In this document: one piece after another, positions 62,800 to 64,000 of the stretch
How positions within the stretch are numbered: position 1 is the stretch's first letter
Layout of the letters: each line of letters begins with the position of its first letter
NCBI GenBank assembly: GCA_947177425.1
Contig: CAMWUN010000007.1
Location: 1-64,000, forward strand
DNA: 64,000 bases
DNA from: an uncultured bacterium
GTDB lineage: Bacteria > Bacillota > Clostridia > Lachnospirales > Lachnospiraceae
Reading direction: 5' to 3'
Notes under the pieces: generated by a model
Told to the model about the DNA's origin: nothing
Databases searched by the model: none
Seen by the model: the letters and a program-made list of their open reading frames with translations, nothing else
Program-made: the position numbers and the translations under genes

Positions 62800-64000
62800 G
62801 CGCATTTACCTTCCAACTGCTTTTTTCCCTCCCATGCACATGGTTAACTATGCATGCGCTTGAATATCTGATAAAAATAAGTCCCCGGCGTTGGAAACGG
62901 CTGCTGATGTTTCTTGGCTGCTGGCTGCTTGGCAATGTTGTCATTTTTATCGGCGATGCCTTCAATATACTGGCAATGTTTCCCTGCTTCCTCCTGTTCA
63001 TTCTTGTAAGCTGTGAGGGAAGCATATGGAAAAAAATCGCAGTTGGCTCCATGTATGCCAGTACTATCTTTTCTTTTAGTGCCCTGCGGGATAATTACCT
63101 GCTGCAGCCTTTATACTACTGGCATTCGGGTCCCTCCGCGGGCGAGTTGGCATTTGTATCATGCCGCGCTTTTTTGTCCGTTATAACAAATATTCCTCTC
63201 TCCCTGTTTCTCTATATGGGAATCAGAAAATTTGCGCCGGATAAAGATTACGCCCTTCCCGACAATTTGTGGCGGCTGCTCTTTCTGCTTACCATACCGC
63301 CCCTTGGCATTACTCTGGGCATCACTACGCTGCATGATATAAAATCCCCTCTGCCCACTGAATATCCAGCCCTGCTTTCCATCTCCCTGCTGTCTTTCAT
63401 AAGCCTTTTATGGTGCGTAACGGTACTTGCCAGGCAGCAGAAGCTGGAGCAGCAGGGTATGTTCATGGAAATCAACAGGAAATATTATAATGCCATGGAA
63501 CAGCAGCACTTTGAAGTGCGGCGGCTAAAGCATGACCTTGCCAACCACATACAGGTGCTGGCCGCACTGCCTAAGGAGCAGCAGGAATCCTATATCCGGA
63601 ATCTGTCCAGTCTCACCGACAGTATGCAGCCATTGTCCTACTGTGGGGATGCCACTGTCAATGCCGTATTGTCCGTTAAAAAAACTGCCATGGACAGGTG
63701 CGGCATCCGTATGGAAATGTCTGTGGATATTCCCTCCGGTCTGCCCTTCCACAAAACCGATATCTGCGCCCTCTATGCCAACGCTCTGGACAATGCCATG
63801 GAAGCCTGCATGAAACTTGATAAACCGGCACGTACAATTATTCTTAAAAGCAGGGCCCAGAAGGGACTGTTCTGCCTGGAAGTCCGCAATCCGGTTCCAG
63901 ACACCCCGCAAAATCCGGAGATTTCCGGGAAATCCGGCTGTATCCTGCCTACCTCAAAAGAAGATGCTGCCAATCACGGATACGGACTGCGGAGTATCCG
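62796..64000 (+). CDS. AgrC-like sensor histidine kinase (runs past window end)
   Basis: The ATG at 62796 overlaps the regulator stop (ATGA) and has GGAGGAGG upstream; 401 codons are seen before the window ends. About six transmembrane helices fill residues 1-210, then a coiled coil, the phospho-acceptor H246 in RRLKHDLANHIQVLA, an N-box (ANALDNAMEA) and the start of the G-box (NHGYGLRSI). This is the GHKL type used for peptide or cell-wall stress sensing with LytTR regulators. Only the C-terminal end is missing. Confidence 0.9.
   Translation, partial: MSAFTFQLLFSLPCTWLTMHALEYLIKISPRRWKRLLMFLGCWLLGNVVIFIGDAFNILAMFPCFLLFILVSCEGSIWKKIAVGSMYASTIFSFSALRDNYLLQPLYYWHSGPSAGELAFVSCRAFLSVITNIPLSLFLYMGIRKFAPDKDYALPDNLWRLLFLLTIPPLGITLGITTLHDIKSPLPTEYPALLSISLLSFISLLWCVTVLARQQKLEQQGMFMEINRKYYNAMEQQHFEVRRLKHDLANHIQVLAALPKEQQESYIRNLSSLTDSMQPLSYCGDATVNAVLSVKKTAMDRCGIRMEMSVDIPSGLPFHKTDICALYANALDNAMEACMKLDKPARTIILKSRAQKGLFCLEVRNPVPDTPQNPEISGKSGCILPTSKEDAANHGYGLRSI

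Overview
The window looks like the chromosome of a gut-type Lachnospiraceae (Clostridia, Bacillota). The evidence is mid-range GC, strong AGGAGG-type ribosome binding sites, frequent GTG/TTG starts, a threonine T-box leader, a DUF4317 protein, an mgl galactose operon and many short operons with their own regulators. No rRNA or tRNA gene, prophage, CRISPR array or intact transposase was found. Gene starts were set by eye from ribosome binding sites and family alignments remembered, not searched.

Layout. 0-17.5 kb is nearly all on the minus strand: thrS with a complete promoter and T-box leader; a repeat-bearing lipoprotein; an esterase; an HSP90-like chaperone coupled to a helical-repeat protein and a DUF4317 protein; a PadR-controlled flavodoxin/SCP2-like/membrane fusion; the mglBAC galactose importer with an added membrane-anchored InlB-repeat protein; and a CofE-like ligase coupled to an AAA ATPase. 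17.7-24.3 kb holds a GNAT enzyme, a two-component system with an ABC exporter, a winged-helix/PD-(D/E)XK-like protein and two small unknown genes. 24.5-30.0 kb holds the most unusual module: a membrane Rossmann/RyR-domain protein followed by a 1192-residue TIR/transmembrane/propeller-like/PDZ protein. 30-31.3 kb is a scar zone with a PadR gene, a decayed Rpn-type nuclease gene and a 36-bp hairpin insertion. 31.4-36.8 kb is an alpha-galactoside operon (AraC regulator, GPH symporter, GH36 enzyme, YczE-like membrane protein). 37.2-41.7 kb is a large SF1 helicase with a probable C-terminal HEPN RNase motif.

41.8-54.5 kb holds an LD-carboxypeptidase and MATE pair, then a seven-gene nucleoside uptake and breakdown operon: BMP-type binding protein, ATPase, two permeases, nucleoside hydrolase, ribokinase-family kinase and ADP-ribosylglycohydrolase-family protein. 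A divergent gene encodes a LacI regulator fused to a second ribokinase-like domain. 54.5-64 kb holds a PIN-like protein, a zinc-ribbon membrane protein, a 144-bp MITE-like element with 8-bp flanking repeats, an orphan solute-binding lipoprotein, and a BceAB-like ABC transporter divergent from a LytTR response regulator and an AgrC-like kinase that runs off the window.

Working together: substrate-binding lipoprotein, ABC and hydrolase sets (mgl, nucleoside, alpha-galactoside) make this a sugar and nucleoside scavenging region. The TIR/RyR pair and the helicase-HEPN gene are candidate defence or stress-response genes inserted among them.
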